This document shows positions 17,417-26,799 of a stretch of 34,640 bases of DNA, in pieces. Origin of the DNA: Colwellia sp. (GTDB taxonomy: Bacteria > Pseudomonadota > Gammaproteobacteria > Enterobacterales > Alteromonadaceae); the NCBI GenBank assembly GCA_016745015.1, contig JADGDH010000004.1, forward strand, positions 5,140-39,779. Direction: 5' to 3'. Under the pieces are notes generated by a model. That model was not told the origin of the DNA. It did no database searches and saw nothing but the letters and a program-made list of their open reading frames with translations. The translations under genes were made by a program, and so were the position numbers. Within the stretch, counting starts at the first letter, position 1; each line of letters starts with the position of its first letter.

Positions 17417-19090
17417 TTATAATGACTCAACAAAATCAATAAGTTGCTGGCGCTCTTCTTGGCTAAGAGCCATAAATGCTTCTTTGCGTGATTCTGCTTC
17501 ACCATCGTGCCATAAAATAGCTTCTTCTATGGTTCTTGCTCTACCGTCATGTAAGAAGGTCGCCTTTGGATTTACGGTTTTGACTAAGCCTATTCCCCAA
17601 AGTGCAGGTGTTTTCCACTCTGAACCAGAAGCATCACCTTGAATTAAGCCATCAGCTAGCCCATCACATCGTTGCACATACATACATTCTGCACCTGTCG
17701 TACATGAATCACCAATATCTGTTTCACGTGTGACGACACAAGATCCACCCATATCATGAAGTAATAAATCTGTGTACGGGAAAATAGTTTGCTCAGATAA
17801 CATAGCAATAGGCTCAGCATTTTCTTCTAAGCCTGTTAGTGTTAATTTACCTAACACGCTACCCTTAGCTTCACCCGTTACATGCCTAGGAGTATGACAA
17901 TCTACACATTGAGTATCAAAAAATAACTTTCTACCAGCAATGATATTTTCATCCCAAGTGCTATTGTTTTTATCAAAACCTCGGCGAGCAGGCACGCCTA
18001 ATGTTCGGTTATAAAATTCAACCAGTGCTAAGTTTTTATCAGAAAAATCATGTTCGCTACCTACTTTACTTTCTTGATCTGCAGCCATTTGACAAGCTTG
18101 CTGTTGTTCAGTACAAGACTCGTTAGGAAAAATACTATTAGAAATACCGATGTCGCCACCATAAGCACCAGCTACTTGCTGTAATACCGATGTATTTTGT
18201 GCTTTATAAGCAAAACGTCCTAGTTTTGTTTCACCGCTAAATACATCAAGTGCCATAGATGCTCGACCTGAAATGTCATTTCCATCGGTATCATTTTCAT
18301 CAGCTAAAGAAATAATGTTTGCAGCAGGAATTGCATCTAGTAAGCCAACACCAAAAGCTTGTGGAGCTATACGGACAGAAAAGCGAATGTTTTCCATAAA
18401 TAAACCAAAGCTTAAATTTTTAATTTTGTAAATTGGATTTCTTAATTCATAACTGGTGCCATCGGGATATGTACCATTAATTGTTTCATATACGATGAAC
18501 GGGAAGGCTTCACCATATAACTCTGTACCGTTAATAGAGCCATCGTGAATAGATATACCAGAGCTAAAATCAGGCGTTTTAAAGCTTTGTACAGCGAAAG
18601 GTTGTAATTGGTCACCATAAATTGGGTCAGCTGCACCAGTGTTATTGCCTAGTTTAAGTAACATACTTAACATAGGTGCTGTCGGTGATGCTGGTATGTT
18701 ACCTCGCCCGTCATTTATGTGACAACCTTGACAACTCCCCGTACTTAGCATGGGACCAATATCTCTATCTGGCGTACGAAACAAATGATCACCTGAAGTG
18801 AAAAAACCATCTAATTTAAAATTGTCAGCAATCATTTTCGGACGTGTACTAAAAGCATCTTCGTTATTTTTAAACACTGTTGCATCACCACCAGGTAAAT
18901 GTTCTTTAGGATCAACAGTATTATTGATTAATGGGGATAAACCACTGTGATCAACAATTGGTTCTGGTGTTGGAGTAACGACAGATTTTGTTTCATTAGA
19001 TCCACCGCCACCGCATGCTGTTAAGGCTATAGAAAGTACACCTAATATTATGGTGGGTTGGATACTTGAAAAATAGGACTTGTTTTTCAT
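17417..19090 (-). CDS. di-heme oxidoreductase (DUF1111 family) lipoprotein
   Basis: The 557-residue protein has a lipobox ALTAC (lipidated C26) followed by GGGG. Heme sites are CQGCH (120-124) and CVDCH in the C-terminal half, and FLHDGRARTIEEAILWHDGEAE closes the family signature. It is longer than its neighbour because of a Cys-rich insert, CVVTRETDIGDSCTTGAECMYVQRC, which the 486-residue paralogue lacks; six extra residues of this kind could form disulfides or contact a partner. It is probably anchored to the outer membrane. It is the first gene after a strong terminator, so it needs its own promoter or readthrough. Confidence 0.88.
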   Translation of the reverse strand: MKNKSYFSSIQPTIILGVLSIALTACGGGGSNETKSVVTPTPEPIVDHSGLSPLINNTVDPKEHLPGGDATVFKNNEDAFSTRPKMIADNFKLDGFFTSGDHLFRTPDRDIGPMLSTGSCQGCHINDGRGNIPASPTAPMLSMLLKLGNNTGAADPIYGDQLQPFAVQSFKTPDFSSGISIHDGSINGTELYGEAFPFIVYETINGTYPDGTSYELRNPIYKIKNLSFGLFMENIRFSVRIAPQAFGVGLLDAIPAANIISLADENDTDGNDISGRASMALDVFSGETKLGRFAYKAQNTSVLQQVAGAYGGDIGISNSIFPNESCTEQQQACQMAADQESKVGSEHDFSDKNLALVEFYNRTLGVPARRGFDKNNSTWDENIIAGRKLFFDTQCVDCHTPRHVTGEAKGSVLGKLTLTGLEENAEPIAMLSEQTIFPYTDLLLHDMGGSCVVTRETDIGDSCTTGAECMYVQRCDGLADGLIQGDASGSEWKTPALWGIGLVKTVNPKATFLHDGRARTIEEAILWHDGEAESRKEAFMALSQEERQQLIDFVESL

Positions 19091-19219
19091 TGTTATTGTT
19101 CCACTTCAGCTTCAATTAATAATTATGATTACTTGTAACTATAAAAGTTTTTTTTATTTGATATATTGATCTTAATCGCAAATGTTAAAGATAACTATTG
19201 TTATTCTTTATTAGAAAGG

Positions 19220-19247
19220 AAAAAATAGGCTCGAAAGCCTATTTTTT
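19220..19247 (-). terminator. strong bidirectional hairpin terminator after the first imelysin gene
   Basis: AAAAAATAGGCT pairs perfectly with AGCCTATTTTTT around a four-base loop. On the minus strand the loop reads TTCG and six Ts close the stem. It lies 32 bases after the imelysin stop and would separate that gene from the di-heme genes, or set their ratio by partial readthrough. Confidence 0.8.
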
Positions 19248-19278
19248 AGCAAAAATGCATTATATAACTACATTAGCT

Positions 19279-20667
19279 TTAAATGTCTTCTTCAGTATCT
19301 TGACGAATATCGCCAGCTGATACACCTAAAGCATCTATTGCTTGTTCAATTTCATCTGTTTGCTTAACTAAAGCTTTAATTACTGCCACAACATTTGGTT
19401 GTTCAATACCTTCTTGAATCAATACATCAAACGGTGTACCTGTTTTCGCTTTAGTATCAACAACGGCAGCAGCAGACATTGTAGCTTCTAAAGAACCACG
19501 TAAAGAATTTGCTAGTTCGTGATCACCACCAACAACTAATAAGTCGTAGATAGATGCACCCGAAATTACTTCGCCATCAATACGTGTGTATTGTGCGTTG
19601 AAAGTATTTTGAACACCTTTAGCATTTAAGAAAATATCTCTGTGAGTATTATCACTAAAACATGAATGTTCATCTTCTTGTGAATCAGTAGTTAGGGCTA
19701 TGTTGATGCGCTCACCTGCTAACTCACCAAAACTTAAACGACCCATACCTTCTAAAATTTTAGCTAAAGATACATCTCCACCAGTAATGAATGCTTTGTA
19801 GTGTGTACCTGTAACAGGTTCCCATGCGTTAACAATAGGCTCTAAATCAGCAATAAGTAAATCAGCTACGGCAGTTAAATATTGACCACGACGAGTACAT
19901 GTTGTTGGTGTAACAGTGTTACCAGCACCAGAAGTACAAGTGCCGTCAAGTGCATAATCAGTTACAGGACGTTGACCACCACTGCTATCACGAGTACCTG
20001 CACCAGCTAGATCTGTATTTAAATCTTGCCCCCAAAGTAAAAATTCAACTGCGTGATAACCCGTTGTTACATTACGCTCATCTTCACCATGCTCAAAAGC
20101 ACCTGCAATAGATGCGGCATCAATGGTTGGGAAATCAGTAGTGTTAGCTATAATATTGTTTGCTAAGGCATTAGCTGGAGTTTCAGGACCAGAATCACCA
20201 TCTACTTCTACAGCAACATAATCAATAATTGCTTCACCTAAAGGCCAAGCATTTATTTTACCTTCAGGGCCATCGCCTTCTTCACCAATAGTACCATCAT
20301 CTTTTAGCGCATCAATTGGTCCTACACGAAAGCGATAAACTTCAGTTTGTCCGTATGGTTCGCGAGAATCTATCCATGCTTTCTTCGCTGCTTTCATGTT
20401 GATTTCATTGGGTAAAGCAACAAAAGTAGTAATTGCCGTACGTAATGATTGTGCGGCAATAAGTGAGTCAGAATAAGCCGCATAAGCAATATTGGCATTG
20501 GTTTTCAATACGTCATCGCGTGTTACAAAAGTACTTACACCGTTAGTGCCATTAGCACCATTTTCGCCAGTAATACCTGCTTGACCATCATCACCATCGT
20601 CAACACAAGCAGTTAAAGAGCATGCCATAAGTAAAGCAACAGATACTTTTTTAAGGTTAAAGTTCAT
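19279..20667 (-). CDS. imelysin-family (M75) lipoprotein
   Basis: The 462-residue protein has a lipobox SLTAC (C21) and then a short collagen-like run GQAGITGENGANGTNG (28-43, five Gly-X-Y triplets). The imelysin domain follows, with the intact metal motif GYHAVEFLLWGQDLN (203-217), KKAWIDSREPYGQTEVYRFRVGPID and FGELAGERINIAL. Such proteins sit in the outer membrane or periplasm and belong to iron-uptake regulons; related M75 domains occur in EfeO. It has its own promoter and terminator, so it can be expressed more strongly than the rest of the locus. Confidence 0.9.
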   Translation of the reverse strand: MNFNLKKVSVALLMACSLTACVDDGDDGQAGITGENGANGTNGVSTFVTRDDVLKTNANIAYAAYSDSLIAAQSLRTAITTFVALPNEINMKAAKKAWIDSREPYGQTEVYRFRVGPIDALKDDGTIGEEGDGPEGKINAWPLGEAIIDYVAVEVDGDSGPETPANALANNIIANTTDFPTIDAASIAGAFEHGEDERNVTTGYHAVEFLLWGQDLNTDLAGAGTRDSSGGQRPVTDYALDGTCTSGAGNTVTPTTCTRRGQYLTAVADLLIADLEPIVNAWEPVTGTHYKAFITGGDVSLAKILEGMGRLSFGELAGERINIALTTDSQEDEHSCFSDNTHRDIFLNAKGVQNTFNAQYTRIDGEVISGASIYDLLVVGGDHELANSLRGSLEATMSAAAVVDTKAKTGTPFDVLIQEGIEQPNVVAVIKALVKQTDEIEQAIDALGVSAGDIRQDTEEDI

Positions 20668-20714
20668 TTTTTTTCCAGTTAGTCAGGTTAATATAAGGAT
20701 TTTTATTTGAAAAC

Positions 20715-20743
20715 ATTGTAAACAAAGGTAATCGTAATAGCAA
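20715..20743 (-). promoter_or_regulatory. sigma70-like promoter for the first imelysin gene
   Basis: On the minus strand TTGCTA (20743-20738) and TACAAT (20720-20715) are exactly 17 bases apart, about 48 bases before the ATG. Confidence 0.5.
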
Positions 20744-20753
20744 GCTTGATACG

Positions 20754-20766
20754 AATGATTTGCATT
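20754..20766. promoter_or_regulatory. weak Fur-box-like dyad
   Basis: AATGATTTGCATT, with outer AATG/CATT arms, resembles the AATGATaatCATT core of Fur sites and lies just upstream of the -35. The match to the 19-base consensus is only about half, so this is a candidate supported mainly by context. Confidence 0.28.
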
Positions 20767-20777
20767 TAAGTTAATAA

Positions 20778-20807
20778 TTAAGAAAAGTGCCTGTGTACTT
20801 TTCTTAA
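20778..20807. terminator. perfect hairpin between siroheme-synthase-like gene and imelysin
   Basis: TTAAGAAAAGT pairs with ACTTTTCTTAA, extended by a G-U and a C-G pair around a CTGT loop. It lies about 90 bases after the siroheme-synthase-like gene on the minus strand and probably terminates the rraA transcript. Confidence 0.5.
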
Positions 20808-20896
20808 AAAGAACAATAAGAAAGTTATAGAAGGAAACTTACTCCAAACTCTTTTACAAACAAGGCTAAGTTGATTTTTGTCAGGCTGTGTAAGCT

Positions 20897-21862
20897 TTAT
20901 TCGCCACTAATAATTTTTTTGACTATTATTCCGCTTTGTATTAGCGCTTCATTTTGAGGCAAAGCTTCATTGTCTGATAACAAATAAATAACCTTTTTTC
21001 CTTGTTTGGCAAGTTCAATCGCATGTTGATAATTAATTAATATACTTGAATTTATATCTTGTGGAAATTTCTCCGCATCGCGACGTATGTACTCAATTAA
21101 CTCAATATTTACTTCATCATCATAAAATACGGCATCGGCAAATTGCATAGCACGGTGGGCACTTAACGTTAAGTTGTCTGGATTACCTTCTTTAGTGTGA
21201 ATAAAAATAATTTCACCGCAAGGAAGTGCTATTTTTTGTTTGATGCTGGCAATTAATTGTTGCTCGGCTTGCTGTTGATTACCGTTCAGTACTGCTTGTC
21301 CTATTGGACCTTTAAGGGTACTTTCCCAAAAACTGCGTCTATTACGTAAACCCTTTACTCTAGCCTTAACATGATCGCGGAATTTATAGGAAAAATCAGC
21401 TAGCTTGCCATAAGCTTGTGGTAGTGATCTTTCTATTTGCTCCCGCAACATGCGAATTAAAATAGGTGAACAGCCAGAACTTGATAAAGCAATAATCATT
21501 GGGCTTCTATCAATAATAGCAGGCGTTATATAGGTACAGAGATCAGGTTGATCAACGACATTGGTTAATATCTTTAATGGTGTTGCTTCTTGGTAAATAG
21601 CTTTATTGACAGACATATTATCAGTAGCGGCTATTACTAAAGTAATAGTCGTTAAATGTCCTGTTTGATAATCATGTTTCAGCCATGTTAATTGATGTAT
21701 GTTTATTAACCTCTCTACACTAGTGCAAACATTTTTGCTCATCACCGTGATGTTAGATGTAGATTTTAATAACAACTCAATTTTACGGGTAGCGACTTCT
21801 CCACCGCCAATTACCATGGCTGATATTTTTTTTGCATCGAGAAAAACAGGAAAGTATTTCAT
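20897..21862 (-). CDS. precorrin-2 dehydrogenase/ferrochelatase with decayed methyltransferase tail
   Basis: The 321-residue protein matches the N-terminal half of CysG, which oxidises precorrin-2 with NAD and inserts iron to make siroheme. The nucleotide loop is VIGGGEVATRK (GGG at 19-21). D104 in NVVDQPD and S128 in SSSGCSP fall at the numbered positions of the Salmonella enzyme. From residue 216 it resembles the start of the methyltransferase domain (NPDNLTLSAHRAMQFADAVFYD, YIRRDAEK), but the SAM loop expected as GAGPGD reads HTKEGN, and a GGDPFxFGRG-like motif is absent near KVIYLLSDNEA. The protein stops there, so the second methyltransferase half is missing. A separate uroporphyrinogen methyltransferase must exist elsewhere. 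It follows rraA by 27 bases. Confidence 0.82.
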   Translation of the reverse strand: MKYFPVFLDAKKISAMVIGGGEVATRKIELLLKSTSNITVMSKNVCTSVERLINIHQLTWLKHDYQTGHLTTITLVIAATDNMSVNKAIYQEATPLKILTNVVDQPDLCTYITPAIIDRSPMIIALSSSGCSPILIRMLREQIERSLPQAYGKLADFSYKFRDHVKARVKGLRNRRSFWESTLKGPIGQAVLNGNQQQAEQQLIASIKQKIALPCGEIIFIHTKEGNPDNLTLSAHRAMQFADAVFYDDEVNIELIEYIRRDAEKFPQDINSSILINYQHAIELAKQGKKVIYLLSDNEALPQNEALIQSGIIVKKIISGE

Positions 21863-21889
21863 TGTGTGGCGCTAGCTAACTAATTTTTC

Positions 21890-22375
21890 TTACTTTAACA
21901 CTAATTGTTTTTTGCTGATAGCCAAGCCATTGCTATCACCATAAATATACTGACCCGCTATAAACTCAAGGTTAGCAAATTTAATGTTTTTATTAACTTC
22001 ACCAACACCCAACTTTTCAGTTTTAATAGGGTTGCAACCCAAAGCTTTCACACCTAAAGCTAGTGTTGCAATAGTGCCTGCATCACGAATGCAGCCATTA
22101 ATAACAATACCTTGCCAACCATTTTTTACGGCTAATTCGGCTAACATATCACCCAGTAATGCTCTGGTTAAACTGCCTTTACCATCAACTACCATTACTT
22201 TGCCAGTGCCGTCAGTTGCTACTAACTCTTTTACTTTTGAATTGTCGTTAAAGCAATCAACAGTAATAATTTCACCTGAAAAAATAACTTTACCGCCATA
22301 ATCATTAAACAATGGCTCAGCTAATTGTAATTGCTCAGGATAAATATCAAATAAATCGGGAAGTAAATCTAGCAT
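21890..22375 (-). CDS. rraA: ribonuclease E activity regulator RraA
   Basis: The 161-residue protein matches E. coli RraA in length and through LFDIYPEQLQLAEPLFNDYGG, VVDGKGSLTRALLGDMLAELAVKNGWQGIVINGCIRD and the C-terminal YGDSNGLAIS. RraA binds RNase E and dampens mRNA decay. The N-terminus (MLDLLPDLFDIY) aligns with the known start. It is divergent from prmA and leads a two-gene minus-strand unit with the siroheme-synthase-like gene, an unusual pairing with no obvious functional link. Confidence 0.93.
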   Translation of the reverse strand: MLDLLPDLFDIYPEQLQLAEPLFNDYGGKVIFSGEIITVDCFNDNSKVKELVATDGTGKVMVVDGKGSLTRALLGDMLAELAVKNGWQGIVINGCIRDAGTIATLALGVKALGCNPIKTEKLGVGEVNKNIKFANLEFIAGQYIYGDSNGLAISKKQLVLK

Positions 22376-22475
22376 AGTAATTTTCTCTTATCATGTGAAT
22401 TTGTTCCTACTCTATCATCAATAAATGATAAACTTACATCAAGCTCATTTATTGCCATTATTTATCGAGAAAAAA

Positions 22476-23357
22476 ATGCCTTGGATACAACTTAGATTAA
22501 GCGCTAATGAAGAAACAGCTGAAAAATATAGTGATTGGCTTGTTGCTAGCGGCTCGCAAGCGGTTACTTTTATTGATGCCAAAGACACGCCAATTTATGA
22601 GCCATTACCCGGAGATGACGTTATTTATTGGTCAAATACCGTAGTCATGGGTTTATATGATGCCAGCCATGATATGGACAAGGTGATTAGTTACTTACAA
22701 GGTATTCACCCAGACAAAGCTGATATGAGATATAAGTTAGAGCAGTTAGAAGATAAAGACTGGGAACGTGAGTGGATGGATAATTTCCACCCAATGAAAT
22801 TTGGTGAACGTTTATGGATTTGCCCAAGCTGGTGTGATGTACCTGAGCCTGATGCAGTAAATGTTATGTTAGACCCTGGACTAGCCTTTGGTACAGGTAC
22901 ACACCCAACCACAGCGCTTTGTTTAACGTGGCTTGATAGTTTAGAGCTTCAAGATAAAACGGTAGTCGATTTTGGTTGTGGCTCTGGCATATTATCATTG
23001 GCCGCATTGAAGTTGGGTGCTAAAAAAGTCATTGGTATTGATATTGACCCACAAGCATTACAAGCAAGCCTTGCCAATGCTCAACGTAATAATGTTGATG
23101 ATAGATTAGAATTATACCTACCAAAAGATCAACCAACATTTAAAGCTGATGTAGTGGTCGCTAATATTTTAGCAGGACCATTACGTGAGTTAGCGCCTAC
23201 TATTGTAGAGTATGTTGGCGATAAAGGTTTATTAGCCCTGTCAGGCGTATTAGAAGAACAAGCTCAAACCCTACAAGCCATTTATGGTCAATGGTGCAAT
23301 ATGGATCCCGTTACTGTTCAAGAAGAGTGGGTGCGCTTAAATGGGCAACGGAAGTAA
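22476..23357 (+). CDS. prmA: ribosomal protein L11 methyltransferase
   Basis: The ORF track starts at 22425, but the protein should begin at ATG 22476 ([13 protein letters not shown]), preceded by GAGA. That gives 293 residues, the usual PrmA length. The SAM-binding motif is [33 protein letters not shown], the catalytic-site motif is [12 protein letters not shown], and FGTGTHPTT is the diagnostic PrmA segment. It trimethylates L11 in the cytoplasm. It precedes dusB-fis, the common order in this class. Confidence 0.95.
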   Translation: MPWIQLRLSANEETAEKYSDWLVASGSQAVTFIDAKDTPIYEPLPGDDVIYWSNTVVMGLYDASHDMDKVISYLQGIHPDKADMRYKLEQLEDKDWEREWMDNFHPMKFGERLWICPSWCDVPEPDAVNVMLDPGLAFGTGTHPTTALCLTWLDSLELQDKTVVDFGCGSGILSLAALKLGAKKVIGIDIDPQALQASLANAQRNNVDDRLELYLPKDQPTFKADVVVANILAGPLRELAPTIVEYVGDKGLLALSGVLEEQAQTLQAIYGQWCNMDPVTVQEEWVRLNGQRK

Positions 23358-23395
23358 CTTATTAAAGAATGCAGAAGTATGAGTTAAGGGGGACA

Positions 23396-23411
23396 GGTGA
23401 TTTTTATCACA
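23396..23411 (+). promoter_or_regulatory. CRP-like binding site upstream of dusB-fis
   Basis: GGTGA-TTTTTA-TCACA fits the CRP consensus TGTGA-N6-TCACA with one mismatch. It lies about 140 bases before the predicted -10 of dusB-fis. CRP is known to act on fis transcription in E. coli; binding here is inferred. Confidence 0.45.
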
Positions 23412-23512
23412 GAAACTGAACTTCAATTGTACAAAAACTGTTCACATTAATAGTTTGGCAAAAGTCAATATCAAAAAAACAAAAAAAAACAAATATTGTT
23501 CAAATTCTATGC

Positions 23513-23541
23513 TTTTCAATTCGGAAAAAAACACGTAAACT
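23513..23541 (+). promoter_or_regulatory. dusB-fis promoter with GC-rich discriminator
   Basis: TTTTCA and TAAACT are 17 bases apart and are followed at once by TAGCGCCC, a GC-rich discriminator typical of promoters under stringent control. A long A-tract region (about 23473-23492) upstream could act as a UP element or bend. Confidence 0.45.
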
Positions 23542-23590
23542 TAGCGCCCTTTTGCGGCAGTGCTTAAAAAACAGCCAGTGAGGTAATGGT

Positions 23591-24622
23591 TTGAAAATCG
23601 GCTCATATCAATTTGATAGTAACGTTTTTCTTGCCCCTATGGCAGGAATTACTGATCAGCCTTTTCGAGAATTATGTTGTCGATTAGGTGCTGGTTTAAC
23701 TGTGTCAGAAATGGTGTCGTCAAACCCTAAAGTATGGAATACCGAAAAATCTAAACTGAGAATGATTCACAGTAAAGAAGCTGGTATTCGCAGTGTACAA
23801 ATTGCAGGTAGTTGTCCTAATGAGTTAGCTTTTGCAGCTCAGATTAATGCTGAAAATGGTGCGCAGATTATTGATATTAATATGGGTTGCCCAGCAAAAA
23901 AGGTAAATAAAAAATTAGCGGGCTCTGCTTTATTAAAAGAGCCAGCGCAGGTTGAGCAAATTTTGAAATCTGTGGTGAATTCGGTAAATATTCCGGTTAC
24001 GTTAAAAATTCGCACTGGTTGGTGTGAAAACAGCCGTAACGGCATTGAAATAGCTAAAATTGCTCAAGAGAATGGTATTGCTTCGCTTGCAGTACACGGT
24101 CGAACTCGTAATGACTTTTATAAAGGCTATGCGGAATACGACACTATAAGAGCAATTAAACAAGCGGTTTCAATTCCTGTTGTGGCAAATGGCGATATAA
24201 CCTCGGTAGAAAAAGCCGAGCAAGTATTAAGCTATACTGGAGCTGATGCAATTATGATTGGCCGAGGTGCCCAAGGGCGACCTTGGATTTTTCGAGAAAT
24301 TAATCATTTTTTGAAAACAGGAACCAAATTACCTGCTCCCTCAGTGAATGAGGTGCGTTCAATATTACTTGGACACGTAAAGGAATTACATCAGTTTTAT
24401 GGTGACTACATGGGCGTAAGAATCGCTCGTAAACATGTGTCTTGGTATATACATTCTCTTGCTTTATTAGGTAAAGAGCTAGGTAAAGAAAAAGGTGAAG
24501 GTTATACGCAGCATTTTGCTGATGACCGAGGCAAAGCTTTTAGAGCTACTTTTAATGGTTTGTCGTCAACAAGTGAACAACTTGAGGCGTTAGATCTTTG
24601 TTTTGATCAACTAGTTCACTAA
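23591..24622 (+). CDS. dusB: tRNA-dihydrouridine synthase B
   Basis: The 343-residue protein matches Dus[22 protein letters not shown], the active-site Cys in [26 protein letters not shown] and [14 protein letters not shown] (FMN phosphate binding). It reduces uridine to dihydrouridine in tRNA. The start is TTG at 23591, with AGGT about seven bases upstream; the nearby ATG at 23586 is out of frame and closes at once. A TTG start suggests modest translation of this first gene relative to fis. The dusB-fis pair is a conserved operon in gammaproteobacteria. Confidence 0.94.
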   Translation: MKIGSYQFDSNVFLAPMAGITDQPFRELCCRLGAGLTVSEMVSSNPKVWNTEKSKLRMIHSKEAGIRSVQIAGSCPNELAFAAQINAENGAQIIDINMGCPAKKVNKKLAGSALLKEPAQVEQILKSVVNSVNIPVTLKIRTGWCENSRNGIEIAKIAQENGIASLAVHGRTRNDFYKGYAEYDTIRAIKQAVSIPVVANGDITSVEKAEQVLSYTGADAIMIGRGAQGRPWIFREINHFLKTGTKLPAPSVNEVRSILLGHVKELHQFYGDYMGVRIARKHVSWYIHSLALLGKELGKEKGEGYTQHFADDRGKAFRATFNGLSSTSEQLEALDLCFDQLVH

Positions 24623-24668
24623 TGAGCTGTTGATTGTTTATTTTTATTAATAGAAAGAGTTGTACATT

Positions 24669-24956
24669 ATGTTCGAACAAAATATTTCTTCTCCGTTTAT
24701 CACTGGTGATATTCAAACGCAAACTAAAACGTCTCCATTACGTACACAAGCTAAAATAGCTATCAACAATTACTTAAAGCAGTTAAATGGTAACGACGTT
24801 GATGATATGTACGACCTTGTACTAAGTGAGATTGAAGCGCCAATGTTAGAAGAAGTAATGATGTATACGCGCGGTAATCAAACAAGAGCCGCAAACTTAT
24901 TAGGTATCAACCGTGGTACTTTACGTAAGAAATTAAAAAAATATGGTATGAACTAA
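24669..24956 (+). CDS. fis: nucleoid-associated protein Fis
   Basis: From ATG 24669 the protein is 95 residues ([10 protein letters not shown]...), close to the 98 of E. coli Fis. The ORF track's TTG at 24660 adds MYI and is unlikely. The C-terminal helix-turn-helix [25 protein letters not shown] is nearly identical to the E. coli sequence. The N-terminal arm is more divergent and shorter. Fis bends DNA and drives rRNA and growth-phase genes. It is the second gene of the dusB operon, 46 bases after dusB. Confidence 0.96.
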   Translation: MFEQNISSPFITGDIQTQTKTSPLRTQAKIAINNYLKQLNGNDVDDMYDLVLSEIEAPMLEEVMMYTRGNQTRAANLLGINRGTLRKKLKKYGMN

Positions 24957-24972
24957 ACCCGTATTTTTATAG

Positions 24973-25003
24973 AAAGCACCTTAGGGTGCTTTTATTGTTT
25001 TTA
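24973..25003 (+). terminator. fis terminator
   Basis: AAAGCACC pairs perfectly with GGTGCTTT around TTAG, followed by a T-rich run. Confidence 0.82.
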
Positions 25004-25038
25004 ATATTTGAAATTTTTTATAAGGTATACAAAAAATC

Positions 25039-26652
25039 ATGGATACTCCACGTCCAATTAAACGCGCACTGTTAAGTGTTTCAGATAAAACGGGTATTGT
25101 TGACTTTGCTCGTAGCTTGAGTGAAAAAGGTGTTGATCTACTTTCAACTGGCGGTACGGCAAAATTATTAGCTGAAAATGGTATTCCAGTAACAGAAGTG
25201 TCTGATTACACAGGTCACCCTGAAATTATGGATGGTCGTGTTAAAACATTACACCCTAAAGTACACGGCGGTATTTTAGCACGTCGCGATATGGATGAAA
25301 CCGTAATGCAGGAAAACAACATCAGTGCGATTGATATGGTTGTGGTTAACTTATATCCATTTGCAAATGCAGTTAGTGATAAAAACTGTACCTTAGAAAA
25401 TGCTATTGAAAACATTGATATTGGCGGGCCAACAATGGTACGCGCAGCTGCAAAAAATCACAAAGATGTGACTATTGTTGTTAATGCGGGTGATTACTCT
25501 CGTGTTATTGATGAAATGAATGGCAATAATGATTCATTAACGTATCAAACACGTTTTGATTTAGCGATTGCTGCTTATGAGCATACTGCAAGCTACGATG
25601 GTATGATTGCTAACTACTTTGGTAAAATGTTACCCGCTTACAGTGAAAAAGAAACACCAGCCGCTTTTGATTCTCTAACAAGTGAAAAGGTTAAATTCCC
25701 TCGTACTTTTAATAGCCAATTTATTAAAACGCAAGACTTACGCTACGGTGAAAATTCTCATCAAGATGCTGCTTTTTATAAAGAAGCAACGCCTGAAGAA
25801 GCGTCAATTTCTACTTCAATACAATTGCAAGGTAAAGCACTGTCATACAATAATATTGCTGACACTGATGCTGCGTTAGAATGTGTGAAAGAATTTGATG
25901 AGCCAGCCTGCGTTATCGTAAAGCATGCTAACCCGTGTGGCGTTTCAATTGGTGAGAACATTTTAGAAGCTTATGAAGGCGCTTATAAAACTGATCCAAC
26001 TTCAGCATTTGGCGGTATTATCGCTTTTAACCGTGAATTAGATGCAGACACTGCAGAAGCTATTGTTTCTCGTCAGTTTGTTGAAGTCATTATTGCTCCA
26101 AAAGTGTCGGATGCTGCGGCGCAAATTGTTGCGGCTAAGCCTAATTTACGTTTATTAGAATGCGGTCAGTGGGATAGTAAAACTTCAGGTTTTGATTATA
26201 AGCGTGTTAATGGTGGTTTATTAGTACAAGACAGAGATCAGGGCAGCGTAAGTAGCGATGATTTAAACGTTGTTACTAAACGCCAACCTACAGATGCAGA
26301 AATGCGTGATTTACAATTTTGTTGGAAAGTTGCTAAATACGTTAAATCTAATGCCATTGTTTATGTTAAAAATAGTATGACCATTGGTGTTGGTGCTGGT
26401 CAAATGAGCCGTGTTTATTCAGCTAAAGTTGCGGGTATTAAAGCGGCTGATGAAAACCTTGAAGTCATTGGCTCTGTTATGGCATCTGATGCGTTCTTCC
26501 CATTCCGTGATGGTTTAGATGCAGCAGCAGCAGCAGGCATCACTGCCGTAATTCAGCCAGGTGGTTCAATGCGTGATGATGAAGTTATTGCTGCAGCTGA
26601 TGAGCATAACATTGCTATGGTGTTTACATCAATGCGCCATTTTCGCCATTAA
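25039..26652 (+). CDS. purH: bifunctional AICAR transformylase / IMP cyclohydrolase
   Basis: The 537-residue protein is of full length for PurH. The N-terminal IMP cyclohydrolase (MGS-like) domain shows [22 protein letters not shown] and [17 protein letters not shown] (about 69-83). The C-terminal AICAR formyltransferase part shows [21 protein letters not shown] and the closing [29 protein letters not shown]. It catalyses the last two steps to IMP in the cytoplasm. AAGG precedes the ATG at a long distance. It is followed by an exported methyltransferase-like gene and then purD, so the usual purH-purD order is interrupted. Confidence 0.97.
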   Translation: MDTPRPIKRALLSVSDKTGIVDFARSLSEKGVDLLSTGGTAKLLAENGIPVTEVSDYTGHPEIMDGRVKTLHPKVHGGILARRDMDETVMQENNISAIDMVVVNLYPFANAVSDKNCTLENAIENIDIGGPTMVRAAAKNHKDVTIVVNAGDYSRVIDEMNGNNDSLTYQTRFDLAIAAYEHTASYDGMIANYFGKMLPAYSEKETPAAFDSLTSEKVKFPRTFNSQFIKTQDLRYGENSHQDAAFYKEATPEEASISTSIQLQGKALSYNNIADTDAALECVKEFDEPACVIVKHANPCGVSIGENILEAYEGAYKTDPTSAFGGIIAFNRELDADTAEAIVSRQFVEVIIAPKVSDAAAQIVAAKPNLRLLECGQWDSKTSGFDYKRVNGGLLVQDRDQGSVSSDDLNVVTKRQPTDAEMRDLQFCWKVAKYVKSNAIVYVKNSMTIGVGAGQMSRVYSAKVAGIKAADENLEVIGSVMASDAFFPFRDGLDAAAAAGITAVIQPGGSMRDDEVIAAADEHNIAMVFTSMRHFRH

Positions 26653-26799
26653 TTTTGATTCTTGTCGTTGTTAGGCACAATTTAGTTGTCGAGTGTATTC
26701 ATTGACTAGCGTCAACTCCGTGCATTCTCCTATAAATTGAATCTAACAACTTAAAGAACCTTTATTAAGGGTTATCTGTAAATAGTTTTAATGTAAAGT

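Noticed and set aside
19091-19200. Fur box before the di-heme operon (AATAATTATGATT)
   Set aside because: Symmetric but simply AT-rich; it does not align with the Fur consensus well enough to list.
22425-22475. Upstream start for prmA in the ORF track
   Set aside because: The extra 17 residues do not fit the family; ATG 22476 gives the normal 293-residue protein.
24660-24668. TTG start for fis
   Set aside because: ATG 24669 gives the conserved MFEQ N-terminus.
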